A stretch of 64,000 nucleotides of DNA from Gnetum montanum (GCA_015680685.1 MNCI01035665.1:325705-389704); one strand, 5' to 3'; shown: positions 47,322 through 58,631, counted from the stretch's first letter. The notes: a model not told the origin generated them from the letters alone. Translations and numbers: made by a program.

Positions 47322-48136
47322 TAATGGGATGCGATATCGCATGGGCTGTGATATCGCATACGTGATATTGCGTCCTACGATATCGCGTATGCGATATTGT
47401 AGCCTGTCGCCAGTTCTATAAATAAGAGGTAGCTTTCCCTTGTTTCTCCATCTAGATCTAGACCTTAGCCACACTCTTGCCATTTTTTCATTCCAGAGTT
47501 AGAATAATTTCCATGTGCCCGCAGTAGGAGTCGCAAAGTAAACGGATCTTTATTCGAGCAATTTTGTACCTAAGCACACAATTGTGTATGGAAATAAAGA
47601 TGAACTTTTGGATAAACATTGCAGTGCATGGACTAAGCTAAATAGGACTTTAATTATTGTTAATTGTTTAAATTCTTTCTTAAGGACTTAATCTCTCTCA
47701 ACCCTCAACTCTCATAGTTAAGTGCATTCAGTATGACCGCTTCGAGCACGTGCGTTACGCTTGGTAATCCCAGTAATGACTAGCGTTTGGTAATCGCAGT
47801 AGTGTTGCATTGGTTCAGGGTGTGAAATGACAAGTGGGAATGGATACTGATGCTAGGATGGTTAGAGCTTAGTTAGTTAAAGTCAGTTACTTAGTCTCTC
47901 CATCCTTTCCTCTTTTAGCATAGGCGATAAAACATAAAAGATATAAAAATCACATGCCTCAGGCATACTTAACCATACAACCGTGACAAATACAAGTAAG
48001 CTTGGGAAGACAATGATTGATTAACCTTAGGTTTTCCATAAGGCATGTAGGCACTTAGTCTACAGAGTTCGACTGGATCACACGTGTAACGCTCGTATTT
48101 GTATGGTTGAGTGTAGGGATACCTCGCCACTCATCA
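47322..48136 (+). repeat. 3' LTR of D
   Basis: It begins TAATGGGATGC (the terminal TG mutated to TA) and ends CACTCATCA. U3 carries six GATAT words, two more than obvious in the 5' LTR. TATA box near 47417-47425. Confidence 0.9.
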
Positions 48137-48141
48137 CCATC
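48137..48141. repeat. Target-site duplication of D, right
   Basis: CCATC, identical to 41105-41109. Confidence 0.9.
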
Positions 48142-49089
48142 TATGATGTGGAAAAGTTACCTTTCCTTGGAGAAACCATGGCTTTGACATCTATTTAGTA
48201 AAATATAATATTTATCTAAGGCCATGTCCAAGGGTTCATGCTGTTCTTATTTCCACTCATGGATCTATCTCCTCAAATTACACACTCTTGCATAGGTTTG
48301 GTATTTCTTGTTGAAAAGTTCCAACATTGTGAATCATCATTAGATTGAATTTGGTTTCAATGATCTATACCACAATTTGGCTCTATTAGATAGTTTTTTA
48401 GGAAAGAACTTAAGGTTTTCCCATCCACTTTCAATGTTGTAAAAAGCACAAGCATCATAGGAGGCTTATAAATGATGTTTCGAATCTGAATTATAGTCGC
48501 TTGCAAATTTAGGGATATTATTCATGTCAAGCTTAGGTAGTCAACTCTTTTTGCGATGCTTGTGAGATGTCTTAATGGCCTCTATGATATGCATTAGGTT
48601 CTTAGTGACCAACAAGGATTCATCATCATCAAATAAATTGTGAGGAAAATTTCTATGTTCATGGTGACTTCATTGACTTTTCCGATGGGTTTGATTCTGA
48701 TTTTTAGTTTGACCCTTTAAGGGAGCTCTATCTCTATACGTACGTTCATCTTCGTCAGAAATAGATGTTGAAGAGGAAGAGGAAGATGAGGAACTGGGAG
48801 AATCACCATGGCTGTTATGGTGTTCCTTGGGGTTTCTTGGTTTATCATTTTTTGGTTTCAAGGAGGTCTTAAGCCTTGAGGCCTCCCCTAGTTTAGGACC
48901 TACGTCATCTTCTTTAAGATTATATAGCTTAGGTGAATGTAGTCTTTGGGTGTCATTAGGGTAGTCATGATCATAAGAAACCCTTGCATAAAGTTAATCA
49001 CTCCAATTTTCTTTAGCATATATTGTGTTATTTCTCCAATGAATATGCTCACTATAACATGCATTATCATTGCGATGTGGGAGAGACAT
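48142..49089 (-). pseudogene. C gag, N-terminal part (5' of the D insertion)
   Basis: ATG at 49089 on the minus strand: MSLPHRNDNACYSE, then a Ser-rich low-complexity stretch (SPSSSSSSSSSTSISDEDER), LPKLDMNNIPKFASDYNSD, WENLKFFPKKLSNRAKLWYR, MLELFNKKYQTYARVCNLRR and HEPLDMALDKYY. These are the same landmarks as in D gag. The frame meets the D insertion in the middle of the capsid-like domain (HIIDG) and resumes at 41104. Confidence 0.8.
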
Positions 49090-49132
49090 TGTTCTTGGTT
49101 TATGGTGTGTGTGGTTTAAAAGTTTTTGAAAG

Positions 49133-49195
49133 ATATATCGTTAAAACCTTTTTATAGTGATTTTTTATGATATAACTAATCTAGATAACTAGCAC
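49133..49195 (-). promoter_or_regulatory. Conserved leader between PBS and gag in C
   Basis: Minus strand TGCTAGTTATCTAGATTAGT followed by TATATCATAAAAAATCAC. Near-identical words occur at the same place in B (53158-53222) and E (62515-62580). Contains the palindrome TCTAGA. Confidence 0.5.
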
Positions 49196-49215
49196 CATCC
49201 CCAACAATAGTGCTA
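49196..49215 (-). promoter_or_regulatory. Primer-binding site of C (tRNA-Asp type)
   Basis: Minus strand TAGCACTATTGTTGGGGATG, one base after the LTR; diverged from TGGCGCCGTTGCCGGGGATG by transitions. Confidence 0.65.
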
Positions 49216-49216
49216 A

Positions 49217-50088
49217 TGATGAGTGACGAAGTACCCCTATTCTCAACCATACGAATCATAAGTGTTCATGCATGATCTAGTTGAATTCTATGGATGGAAC
49301 TAGTTGTAGCATCTAGATCATTATTCTTTGATTACAATTTGCTATCTTCCCACTTGGACTAGTGGTAGCTTTATCACGTATGGTTTAGTTTAAAGTGAGG
49401 TGTATGATGTTCTCTAATTCTATGCAATTCCTTATGATGAAAAGAGATAAATTAATTAAACTAATAAATAATGGAAAACAAGATCTAAACTAGCCTATGG
49501 ACAATGAGTATTTGCATTTAATCATCCATACACATCTTGGACTTTGTGAGACTACTTCTAGGATTACCAAGTGTACGTCACTGGTTATGCCAAACAATAC
49601 ACCTCTGGATTACCAAGTGTCTACACTTAAATGCTCATGATTAAGGCATACACATTTCGCTTAATAATAGGAATAGTAAATAGCAGTAAATGGAAATATT
49701 TAACTAAAGAAAGTAGTAAATAATTAAAGCAACAATAATCTAAGTGGATGTTGCAATGATGGAAGTAATCTTGATCTTTATTACTAGTCATGTAATGTTT
49801 CCAAGTACATCACACTCGAACAAAGGTGTCATATGATTACAAACATCATACTATAGGCATGCACTAGGAATAACAGACTTTAAAGAGAAGAAACTAAAAA
49901 CTAAACTATCTACCCGACTACTTGACTACTATCTCATCTGAGCGCCCAAGCATCATATTTATAGGAAAAATATAGATGAAGTGATGTTAGGTATCCAACA
50001 TCACTTATTGGCTCTGATGTCAGGTACACAACATTAAGGCTCTAACGTTGCATATCCAACATCAGGGCAACTGAATGATGACTCATTA
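49217..50088 (-). repeat. 5' LTR of C
   Basis: TGATGAGTGACGAAGTACCCC...GATGACTCATTA on the plus strand. TATA box on the minus strand at 49956-49963 (TATAAATA). Followed by ATGGG. Confidence 0.85.
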
Positions 50089-50093
50089 ATGGG
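50089..50093. repeat. Target-site duplication of C, right
   Basis: ATGGG, matching the ancestral CATGGGTAACATG context. Confidence 0.75.
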
Positions 50094-50628
50094 TAACATG
50101 TCCTTCTAGTGGGACCCTCAGAAATTTATATAGTGCCCTTTTATTTTACTCTTACTTCCATTTTTCATTAGACCTATAAGGATATAATGATAACCTAAGC
50201 AACATGATAGAACATACAGAATTGGTCAAAGAGAATTTACAATACTCCTTGATGTCACATCCTTCACATTCCTCCTTAGTTTTGTATTTTTTTGTCCTAG
50301 CATAATGATTAAAAATTTATTGTTAGTTTGATGATGGAAAAGAATATCATCATGACCATACCAAGAACCTCTTATTAATGAAATGGGTGGATGGATGATG
50401 TGGTCTCACTATCCAAATAATTAGTCCCTTATGACTTGATAACATAGAGAAAACCTTACCTCAATGGACTACATGATCATTTTAGTCACAAGTGAGATTA
50501 CTGATAAAGGAAATGAAAACAATATGTGGAAAAATTTTAAAAGGATAGGAAAAATTAATATCAAGAAATAAGAAAATGATAAAAAATTGTAAACCAAAAA
50601 TATGGAAAACACCTATTAATTATGAATG
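50094..50628 (-). other. B spacer, portion adjoining gag
   Basis: Continues at 34371 once C is removed. No gene seen. Collinear with 39070-39600 of C and 59650-60144 of E. Confidence 0.5.
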
Positions 50629-53121
50629 TTAGGATGGGGTGTTTCCCCCATGACTAAGCATTTGACCATGATAAGAATTAACAGGTGAATAAGTAGGCTT
50701 TATACATTTGCGAAATAGTATTAACCTTTCATTTTCAAGCCACTAGGCGTCTCTTAGTTTTGTGGTGACTACGTAGACAAATTGTTGTTCACACACCTAG
50801 TTGTTAAATGTATGGTGGATCAAAGTATGAGTTGTATCAATGTTAGGGATGTTTGGCCCAAAATTGCACCATTGATCATGATTAGTCATGCATGAAATCA
50901 GTTGTCTCCACACAATGCTAGATTCATTAATTCTATTAGGTGTTGGAGTAATGATGGATGGTTATTTTTGTGTAGGATCAGAGGACATTGATTGTGAAAG
51001 GGAAGGTGTTATACTTGAATGGAATTATGCTGGTTTGGATGATGTGGTAGGTCCATGAGTGCTACATTTACACATGGGAACCATCCTGAAGAAGAGACAT
51101 TTTTAAGATTGTCATGGGAACCTATTGGCACTATCAGGTCTATGTCCATTCATAGCACAAGTGGCATTTGTTTGTTGACGTTGTGGTGCTAAGCCTTCCT
51201 ATGTTGCTAGTGGTGGCATGTGATGGGGCGGAGTATGAAAATATTGAGGATAGAATGGAGGATAAAAGGTGTAAGGTGGTGATCCTTTAGGAGATGCCAC
51301 TAGTTGATGATACTTGGAAGAGTAATAATACTAATTTGAAGTAGAGGACATAGAACTAGATGGGGAAATAAGTTGTGAAACATAATATTCGTATGAGTTT
51401 GGTGTTTAGTAAGGGTATGGATAGTTTGGTGATGGCCTCCCCCATGACTGTGGGTTTCACCACTATGGTTGATGATAGTGTTAAGGCTAGTAAGAAGTCC
51501 CCCTAGGATAGTATGATTGGTTGTAGGATTGTCTATAGTTACCTTGTGGAAAAGGTAATTTCTTAGGCATGTGCTTCTGTATGAACTTGGGATTTAATGC
51601 AAAAGCCCAATACTCATGTAGATGTAACATGACTAGGCAATGGCCCTTCAAGTGGTCATATATGCAGATGTCACATCTATCATCTTCATCTGTGGTTGAG
51701 TCTATAGCCTCTCTTTCTTTAGCCATTTTCCCAATGTTCTAATAAGTGTTCCTAGCTGTTTCTTGGTTCTTCTTCCTTCATTTATTGTGATAGCTTACTT
51801 TGTTTGGTATTACCTTCTCCTCTATAGTTTCTACAAACATTGTAACTTTCTCATTCATCCATTCCAATATCCTATCAAACTTTGCTTCAATTTCGTCAAT
51901 AGACATCTATATTAACAAGGTTTGTTGTAGAATCACCTTATCGAGAGTGACCACTTCTTCCTTACCATAGATGTTGACCTTTTTCTTTTGAAGATTTGGA
52001 TCCTAGTGATATCTCTTAACATTCTCCCATTTGCATAACTCTCCTTCTTCTTTTTCCATACACTTTATTAACTCTCAAATTTGATGGGTTCATAGCTTGT
52101 ATAATTGACCTAGAGCATACATCCCAAGGGTCTCTCTCGTTTCATTATGAAGCCCATCTATGATGTGAAAAATTTGCTCTTCCTTAGAGAAACCATGCCT
52201 TGGACATCTTTTCAATAGGGAATAATATATATCTAGGGCCATGTCCAAGGGTTCATCTTGTTCTTGTCTCCATCCTTGGATCCATCTCCTTAGGTTGAAA
52301 ATCCATGCATAGGTTTGATATTTCTTGTTGAAGAGTTCTAGCATTGTGGACAACCATTGAATTGAATTTGGTTTCAACAATCTATACCACACTTGGCTCT
52401 ATCAATTAGTATCCTAGGAAAGAGCTTTTTTGCCACCCACTTTCAATGTTTTATAAGGCATAGGCATCATGGAATGCTTTTAAATGATGTTATGAAGTCA
52501 AATCATAGCCTCCTAAAAATTAGGGATATCATTCATATCAAGCCTAGGCAGGCAACTTTTGTTACAATGCCTATGGGATATCTTAATTGCCTCTGTGATC
52601 TACATTAGGCTCTTAGTCGCCAATAAGGGTTCATCATCATCAGACATGTTGTGATGAAAATTTCTATTTTTATTCATTTTATTGTGATGATTTTTTCTAT
52701 GTTCATTTTGATGTCTTTGATTTTTCCCATGGTTTCAATTTCTATTTTTATTTCGATCCCATAATGAAGTTGTGTCTCTATACCTATGCTCATCTTTGTT
52801 AGAACTAGACGTTGAAGAGGAGAAGGAAGTTGAGGGACTAGAAGGATTTCCATGGCTTCTAAGGTGTTCCTCATAGTCCTTTGATTTATCATTTCTAGGT
52901 TTTGATAAGGTCTCAGGCCTTGAGGCCTCCCCTAGTTCATCTCCTTTAGGGTTATCTATCTTAGGTGAATGTAGTCTTTGAGTGTCATCAAGGTGGTCAT
53001 GAACATACAAAATCCTTGCATAAGATTGGTCACTTCAATTTTCTTCAACATATACCTTGTTAGTTCTCCAATCAATGTTTTTGCTATATAATGCACTATC
53101 GCTTCCTTGTGAAAGAGACAT
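50629..53121 (-). pseudogene. B gag
   Basis: ATG at 53121 and stop at 50629 after SHGGNTPS. Landmarks in order: Ser-rich SSPSTSFSSSTSSSNKDEHR (52735-53010), the capsid-like domain at 52090-52392 (WYRLLKPNSIQWLSTMLELF, NKKYQTYAWIFNLRRWIQGW, EPLDMALDIYYSLLKRCPRH and IIDGLHNETRETLGMYALGQ), a coiled linker, the metal-binding CDICIYDHLKGHC at 51487-51726, then a Pro/Tyr/Gln-rich tail. No protease. It preserves the uninterrupted equivalent of the D insertion site near 52146-52165. Several stops and shifts. Confidence 0.85.
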
Positions 53122-53157
53122 TTTTTTAGTGAATGATGTGTGTGATTTAATATTTTT

Positions 53158-53222
53158 TGAAAGATATATCATTAATACATTTATAGTGATTATGTATGAT
53201 ATAACTAATCTAGATAACTAGC
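53158..53222 (-). promoter_or_regulatory. Conserved leader between PBS and gag in B
   Basis: Same block as in C and E: GATATAACTAATCTAGATAA on the plus strand. It lies directly downstream of the primer-binding site where packaging or dimerisation signals are expected. Confidence 0.5.
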
Positions 53223-53224
53223 AT

Positions 53225-53244
53225 CATCCCTGGCAATGGTGCCA
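53225..53244 (-). promoter_or_regulatory. Primer-binding site of B (tRNA-Asp type)
   Basis: Minus strand TGGCACCATTGCCAGGGATG. It differs from TGGCGCCGTTGCCGGGGATG only at the three CpG positions, each changed by G to A. Confidence 0.85.
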
Positions 53245-53245
53245 A

Positions 53246-54109
53246 TGATGAGTGGTGAGGTACCCCTACATCCAACCATAAGAATCACAAGCATTCACAC
53301 ACGATCTCATTAAATTTTGTGAATGGGACTAGTTGTGCATCTAAATCATTATTCCTTGATCGTAGTTCATTGTCTTCCCAGTTGGACTAATGGTAGCTTG
53401 TAATGTATGATTTATTCTAAAGTGAGGCATATGATTCTTGATGTTGTCTAGCCCTAAGCTACTCCGAATGATAACAAAGAGATTGATTAATTAAGCTAAT
53501 TAACAATGGAAAGTAAAGTCCAAAATAGCATGCATGTGATGAGTATCTATTCCTAATCGTCTACACACACCTTGGACTTTGCGTAACTACCATTGGGATT
53601 ACCAAGTATACGCCACTATGCTTACCAAGTAATTATACTTAAGCACTCACGATTAGTTGTACTCATTCCGCATAATGATAGAAATAATAAAAAGCAATAA
53701 ATGGAAACATTAACTAAGGAAAATAGTAAATAATTAAATAATTAAAAGTAATAATAAAGCTAAGTGGATGCTGTAATGATGGAAGTAATCTCGATCTTTA
53801 TTGCCAAACATGCAATGTGTCCAAGTATGTCACACTTAAATAAGGATCTCATACAATCACTTTACATCACACTACGGGCATGCACTGGAAACTAACAAAG
53901 CTTAAAATCAAAAATCTATGAATTAATTCTATCTTCTTGATTCCTTCTATATCCCAACCCTGCATCCAAATGTGGTATTTATAAGAACACATGGAAGAGG
54001 CAATATCGAATGCTTGACATCAGAGGTTATGCCCCGATGTCAGATACCCAACATTATGGCTCTAATATTGGATATTCGATATTGAATCCATGCAAAACAT
54101 GACTCATCA
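53246..54109 (-). repeat. 5' LTR of B
   Basis: TGATGAGTGGTGAGGTACCCC...CATGACTCATCA on the plus strand. TATA box complement TATTTATA at 53976-53983. U3 words GATATTCGATATT near 54070-54085. Confidence 0.85.
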
Positions 54110-54114
54110 ATAGT
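54110..54114. repeat. Target-site duplication of B, right
   Basis: ATAGT; left copy GTAGT. Confidence 0.7.
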
Positions 54115-54279
54115 CATCTCCTACAGCAAGTGCCTTTCAAAAGTTTAATCATCTTCTTAAGAATATTTTTAAAAATCTTCCTATCAAAACTTAGGATGAT
54201 CTTACAAATGAAGATGGTATTTTACAAGAAGAAGTTATTATTCTAAGGTATTCTTCTTTCAGCAAATATCACTCCTTTT
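54115..54279 (+). pseudogene. L1 relic, piece 2
   Basis: 165 bp between elements B and E. Joined after 29164 it continues the host sequence (HLLQQVPFKSLIIFLRIFLK in one frame). Assignment to the L1 depends on position and on the two target duplications rather than on motifs. Confidence 0.6.
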
Positions 54280-54284
54280 GTAGG
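54280..54284. repeat. Target-site duplication of E, left
   Basis: GTAGG before TGATGAGTGG; right copy GCAGG at 63453-63457 (4 of 5). Confidence 0.75.
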
Positions 54285-55148
54285 TGATGAGTGGCAAGGT
54301 ATCCCTACACTCAACCATATGAATACAAGCGTGTATGCATGATCTGGTTGAACTCCATAGATGGACTAGTTGTGGTATATAGATAGTTACATGTTGATCA
54401 TAGTTCATTGTCTTCCCACCTGGACTAGTATTTTCTTTTGTCACGTATGGTTTAGTCCAGAGTGAGGGGAATGATGGGATCCTAAACTAATGCTATTCTT
54501 AGAGATGATGGGGAACAATCTTAATTAAGCTAATGGACAATGGAAAATGAAATCTATGCTATCTTAAGTGCAATGAGCATCCATCCTTAATCATTTGTAT
54601 GCATCTTGGACCTCGTGTACTACTTCTGGGATTACCAAGTGCACATTACTTGAGCACTCCTAGATACGCTACTGGGTTACCAAGTAGTTACAGTTAAATG
54701 TTCGTGATTAAGTCATACTCATTCCACGTTAATCGACAAGAAGTGTAAATGACAATAAAGGAAATATGAACTAAAAAGACAACAATAAATAATTAACAAT
54801 TCAAGTGATTAAAAGTTAAGTGAATGCTGCAATGATGGAGTAATCTTAATCTTTATTGTCGATTGTGTGCGTGTCCAAGTATGTCACACTCAAATAAAGG
54901 TTCTGTACAATTACAATCATCACATTACAGGCATGCACTGGGGAAATTACTAAAACTAAGTGAAAACTAACAAAAAGACTCTACCCTAAGACTTACCAAC
55001 TCCCTCTTTCCTGTGCACCTAAATGTTGTATTTATAGGCCTACACAAGAATCATGATATCATGTATCTAATATTGTTATCTAGGTTGTGATATCGTGTAC
55101 CCAATATCGAGGATCTAATATCAGGGCCTAGCAAACCATGATTCATCA
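54285..55148 (-). repeat. 3' LTR of E
   Basis: TGATGAGTGGCAAGGTATCCC...CATGATTCATCA on the plus strand. U3 words GATATCATG, GATATCGTG, AATATCGAG near 55045-55110. Confidence 0.9.
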
Positions 55149-55160
55149 TACCCCCATGAC
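55149..55160 (-). promoter_or_regulatory. Polypurine tract of E
   Basis: Minus strand CAGTCATGGGGGTA before TGATGAATC, preceded by AAAGGACGAGTTGTTATT, the GGACGAGT box. Confidence 0.8.
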
Positions 55161-55334
55161 TGAATAACAACTCGTCCTTTAGTCAGATAAAATGAGAATG
55201 AGTTCAATTGATTACACAGTGGGTAGGTATGAGATTATTGACTAATGAGGAATTACTCATGCCACAGTGTGGGATTGAACAAAACAAAATTGGGACATAG
55301 ATACAAAATTACAAAAGGCAAAATTTGTTGGAAC

Positions 55335-58132
55335 TCATGTGGTTCCTACCGGTAGTGGCTCCTCCATGGGTCTCTTCCCCTTATCTTATGCTCCAGGCTT
55401 GGGAAATGGATGTCTCTGAAGGATCACCTAGAGCTTTTCTTCTTCAGTCTAGGGATCCTATGTCATCCATGCTGATGCTCCAATGTTTGTGGAGTTGGCA
55501 CCTCCCATGGGCATGACAGTTGCAGGAACATCTGATTGGCCTTGACATACCAAGCTACAAACAACCATCCTTCCTCTTCATAGGCTCTAGCTTTGTCCTT
55601 GCATTCTTGGTAGTCCGTGAGCCATCGAGCCAAATCTATCGTGACATCTTTCTATCCTTGGTAGCTAGTTTTAACCACATCCAATTCAAAATTTGCTACT
55701 TCTAATGTCTATAATTTCTTTTTGTGTTTAGCAAATTTTACTTATATTTGGTGTAGGTGGTTGCTACCTGCTTCTCTAATTTAGTTCTTGGGCATCCTAC
55801 CATCAACATGGCTAAGTTGGCATACTGTAGGTTTGCCAACTCCATGTACTCTATGAGATCTTGTCTTTGCAGTTCTCAGCTTTTAGTTCTGCTTGATGGA
55901 CTAAGGCATAAGTATCCAATAGGGCCCACCAATCAGTATTTTGAGCACTAAGAGTGTTAATATGGGCTTTGGCCATGTGGATTTCTTTTTTAATCACCTA
56001 TTTGTACATCTCCATCAAATCTTTGAAATGGTCCTTGAGCTTTTCATGTGGCTTGGCCTCATTCTGACATGCATTTATTTTAATCACCATCTTCTAGAAA
56101 ATCATGCGTACCTTCTCCATTGAGAAGGTTTTTTTATCTCTAGTTAAGCGACTCATATCCTAGTTGACCGTTATTAATTATTCTCGCAATTGCTAAAAAG
56201 TTTCCTTGAAAACATTCTTTTATTTTTCTATTGTGGTCAATAGGAAATTTTTGGCAACAAGGTGTTTATTTTCTTCTTGTGAGGCCCTAAGCACTTTGGC
56301 ATGTGCATACATTTGAGCTTGTGCCTTGGAAGCATTCCAATTAGCCTTATCTTTTTCTTCTACCACTTTTTTATTCTCTACTAATAATTTAGCTAGTTGC
56401 TCTATCCAAAAGGATCTAGCTAGTCTACAAGGATGAATTGGGACAGATCCCACTGTGCAGCTTATAGTGTGATGAGCTTTTCTTGGAGTCTTTTTAAATC
56501 CTCCTCTACATGTTCAGCCCTGACCTCTACCATGACCAACTTCCCTTTTGTAGAAATGAGGTCTGACTATGTTGTTATGATATCTTGAGGGATGTCAAAC
56601 AAGGATGTCATCACTTGTCCTATCTGCAACAACCGATCTAGAACATCCTCATGATTTGCATAAGCCATTGAGGGACCAACCAAGGTTTGAGCATCATGTG
56701 CTCCTATAAAACTTGCTCATGGCACAACAAGGACATTAAGTGATTCTTTGATGTGTTCTACGATCACTTCTATTGCTCCTACTACATCCTGGTGCTACAT
56801 GACCACTACTGTGGCACCTTCACCAATTTCTAGTTTCACTTGAAAAGATGCAATATTTTCAGAGATCTTTTGTGACCAGTGTGATTCACCTCCTCTTGTT
56901 TGGATTGACAACTCACCCCATGCATGATCAATTGAGACTATGGATTGTATGGCATCATCAATGACCTTGAAGATATTTGCTTCATCACAACTTTCCCAAC
57001 TAACCAATTTAGTGATGGCCTTAAGATGGCTCATCAATGGTCGATAGTCTTGCAACGGTGGTGGCAGTTGGTCTTGTTGGCTTGTAGGTTGTGTGTTGGG
57101 CCCCGCTTCTTGTTGTTGACTAGGCCTTATGTCTGGAAGTTGGCTAGGACCTGCAGTTTCAGGTGTAGTGGGCCCCATCATCTGTTCTTGCTCAGGTTCC
57201 AGTGTCTCACCAGCATTTTTCCTTAGTGCTAGTGCCTTTAGTAACTTAGCAAATGATGCATTTTGAGCTTTTCTAGGGATGTCATTGGTGTACCCTAGAA
57301 TTCTAGCATGTCGGCACAACTTCCTGATTAGGTAGGGAAAAGGCAAGACAAACTTTCTCATCTTACATTCTTCAAATTTCCTTAAAATTTCTATGAGATA
57401 TAGATGGGGTAGGTTGGCATCAACCTTGCCCATCAATATGGCACTTCCTCTAACCACATAGGTAGAAATTTTTTTCAATCATTTTGTTGGGAAGATGTGA
57501 TATGTGCCAATTTTGAAGTAAATCCTCTCTTTAAGTGTAAGCTCTCCATATGCTTTATCCTCCTTGTTGTACTCCCTCTTTAACCATATCTTGCATGCAT
57601 CCATATTAGAGAAAATGGACAGGTGAGCAACCTTGGGCCCTATATTCAGAAGATTCAACACTTTCAAAATGGCCTTGGTAGAGAAATCAACAAAAATCCT
57701 ACCAATATCAATCATGGTGCCTTTTTCCTTGTTGGGCCAAAATTGGTATGTCTCCCCCAAGTACCAATCACCACTCTCAAAGAGAATAGGCCACAGTGGA
57801 GACCCTTTAAGTTTGTCTTTGACTACTTTAGGGGAAAATTCAGTTAAAAGTCCAAAATTGAGTTCCACAATCATAGTTGCTAATGTGGACCTTTTACGAA
57901 TTACATGAACAAATTCTAGGGACAACGTGAGATGTTGTCCCTATTTAGGTGTCTTGTCATCTCCACCTTTGACATGCCTCAATTGCATAGTAACAATAGG
58001 TTCTTAATGAATGCTGAACAAGTGTGCCTCCTGATCTATATGTTCTTTGGGAGGTGCTTTACCTCTACCTCTCCTTGGTCGTTTGGATGCACCCTAAGAG
58101 GGTCCTCCTTATTGTCCTCATTTAGGGGCCAT
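55335..58132 (-). pseudogene. E ORF2, best preserved copy of the uncharacterised protein
   Basis: ATG at 58132 after GATTGCAG; stop at 55335 after PMEEPLPVGTT. One frame runs from the ATG through 57925-57479 and, past a single TGA, on to 56795. N-terminus basic (SKRPRRGRGKAPP). Globular domain at about residues 65-290 includes GSPLWPILFESGDWYLGETY, FVDFSTKAILKVLNLLNIGP and KFVLPFPYLIRKLCRHARIL. Then a Pro/Gln linker (GPSQLPDIRPSQQQEAGPNT), EIGEGATVVVM, and a coiled-coil third (LVENKKVVEEKDKANWNASK). The PFPYLIRKLC phrase faintly recalls the 'putative plant transposon protein' domain; that is a guess. Net length is off by one or two bases, so one shift lies in the C-terminal half. Confidence 0.7.
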
Positions 58133-58193
58133 CTGCAATCATATGAGACCGATTATTAGTAAGGCTATTTACAAAATTAGATTAATACCTTAC
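58133..58193 (-). promoter_or_regulatory. Intron-like leader before E ORF2
   Basis: Minus strand GTAAGGTATTAATC at 58193 (donor-like), TTACTAAT (branch-like) and TGATTGCAG ending at 58133 (acceptor-like), directly followed by ATGG. About 61 bases, at the lower limit for plant introns. Confidence 0.4.
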
Positions 58194-58631
58194 TCCTTGT
58201 CCTTAATAGATTCATTTCTTGCTTAGTGTAATTCAAAGTTAGAGATTTTCATGAAAATTTTCATAAAAGTTTTGATATTGGGCCCAACTTTGATTAGGTA
58301 ACTCTAGAAAATAATTTTCATGATCTGGATGAAGAAATAAAATTAATTTAGCAAATGTTTTTAGCATTTTTAAGGTCACTTACCCTTGATAATATCCTTC
58401 AAGCAACAACAAATTTCAAAAAAAAAAACTATGTACAACTTGAAGCTTACCCTTCTCCCATGACTAAGGTAAACACTCCAGGTTTAAGTAGGTTCGATCA
58501 GAATGAGAATTGGAGCGTTAATGAGTAGGTTATTGATGTGTGAATGATAGGTGTGTAAGCTAGAAAATTTGTGAAAAAAAATTTCAACAACTCCCCTTGC
58601 ATGAACAGTGAAAAATGATGTTAACATGCAT

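Larger units (their letters stand above)
41110..48136 (+). mobile_element. D: gypsy-like gag-protease LTR retrotransposon inside C
   Basis: LTRs at 41110-41915 and 47322-48136, perfect CCATC duplication, tRNA-Asp-type primer-binding site, CTCGAGGACGAG box and GGGGG purine tract. It lies on the opposite strand to C and interrupts C gag. Coding content: long gag followed by an aspartic protease, then 2.2 kb with only the conserved peptide block. No reverse transcriptase, RNase H, integrase or ORF2. The LTR shares its last 25 bases (GTACCTCGCCACTCATCA) and the TTGGTAATCCCAGTA repeats with B, C and E, so it is a related family. Plant Ty3/gypsy, Athila/Tat side by motif style. Confidence 0.9.
34377..50088 (-). 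mobile_element. C: gypsy-like RT-less LTR retrotransposon inside B
   Basis: The 3' LTR (34377-35256) and 5' LTR (49217-50088) bound an internal region that is itself split at 41109/48137 by element D. Without D it is about 8.7 kb. Gene order is as in B: PBS, gag, spacer with peptide block, internal U3-like promoter, ORF2, purine tract. It inserted into the spacer of B between gag and ORF2, in the same orientation. Its LTR family differs from B in the U3 words (GACGTC/GACATC instead of GATATT). Confidence 0.85.
29170..54109 (-). mobile_element. B: gypsy-like RT-less LTR retrotransposon (outer)
   Basis: The 3' LTR (29170-30057) and 5' LTR (53246-54109) enclose an internal region split at 34376/50089 by element C. 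Minus-strand order: 5' LTR, primer-binding site, gag, spacer with peptide block, internal promoter-like site, ORF2, purine tract, 3' LTR. Without C the element is about 9.2 kb. No reverse transcriptase, RNase H or integrase motif is present. Removing B and one duplication rejoins the L1 relic as ...CCTATGGTAGT|CATCTCC.... By PBS and purine-tract style it belongs near the Athila/Tat side of plant Ty3/gypsy (inference). Confidence 0.85.

Noticed and set aside
54115-54279. Small piece as independent insertion
   Set aside because: Both ends coincide with target duplications of B and E, so it is leftover host sequence.
55335-58132. ORF2 as an envelope gene
   Set aside because: Position fits an Athila env-like gene, but no signal peptide or transmembrane segment could be seen.
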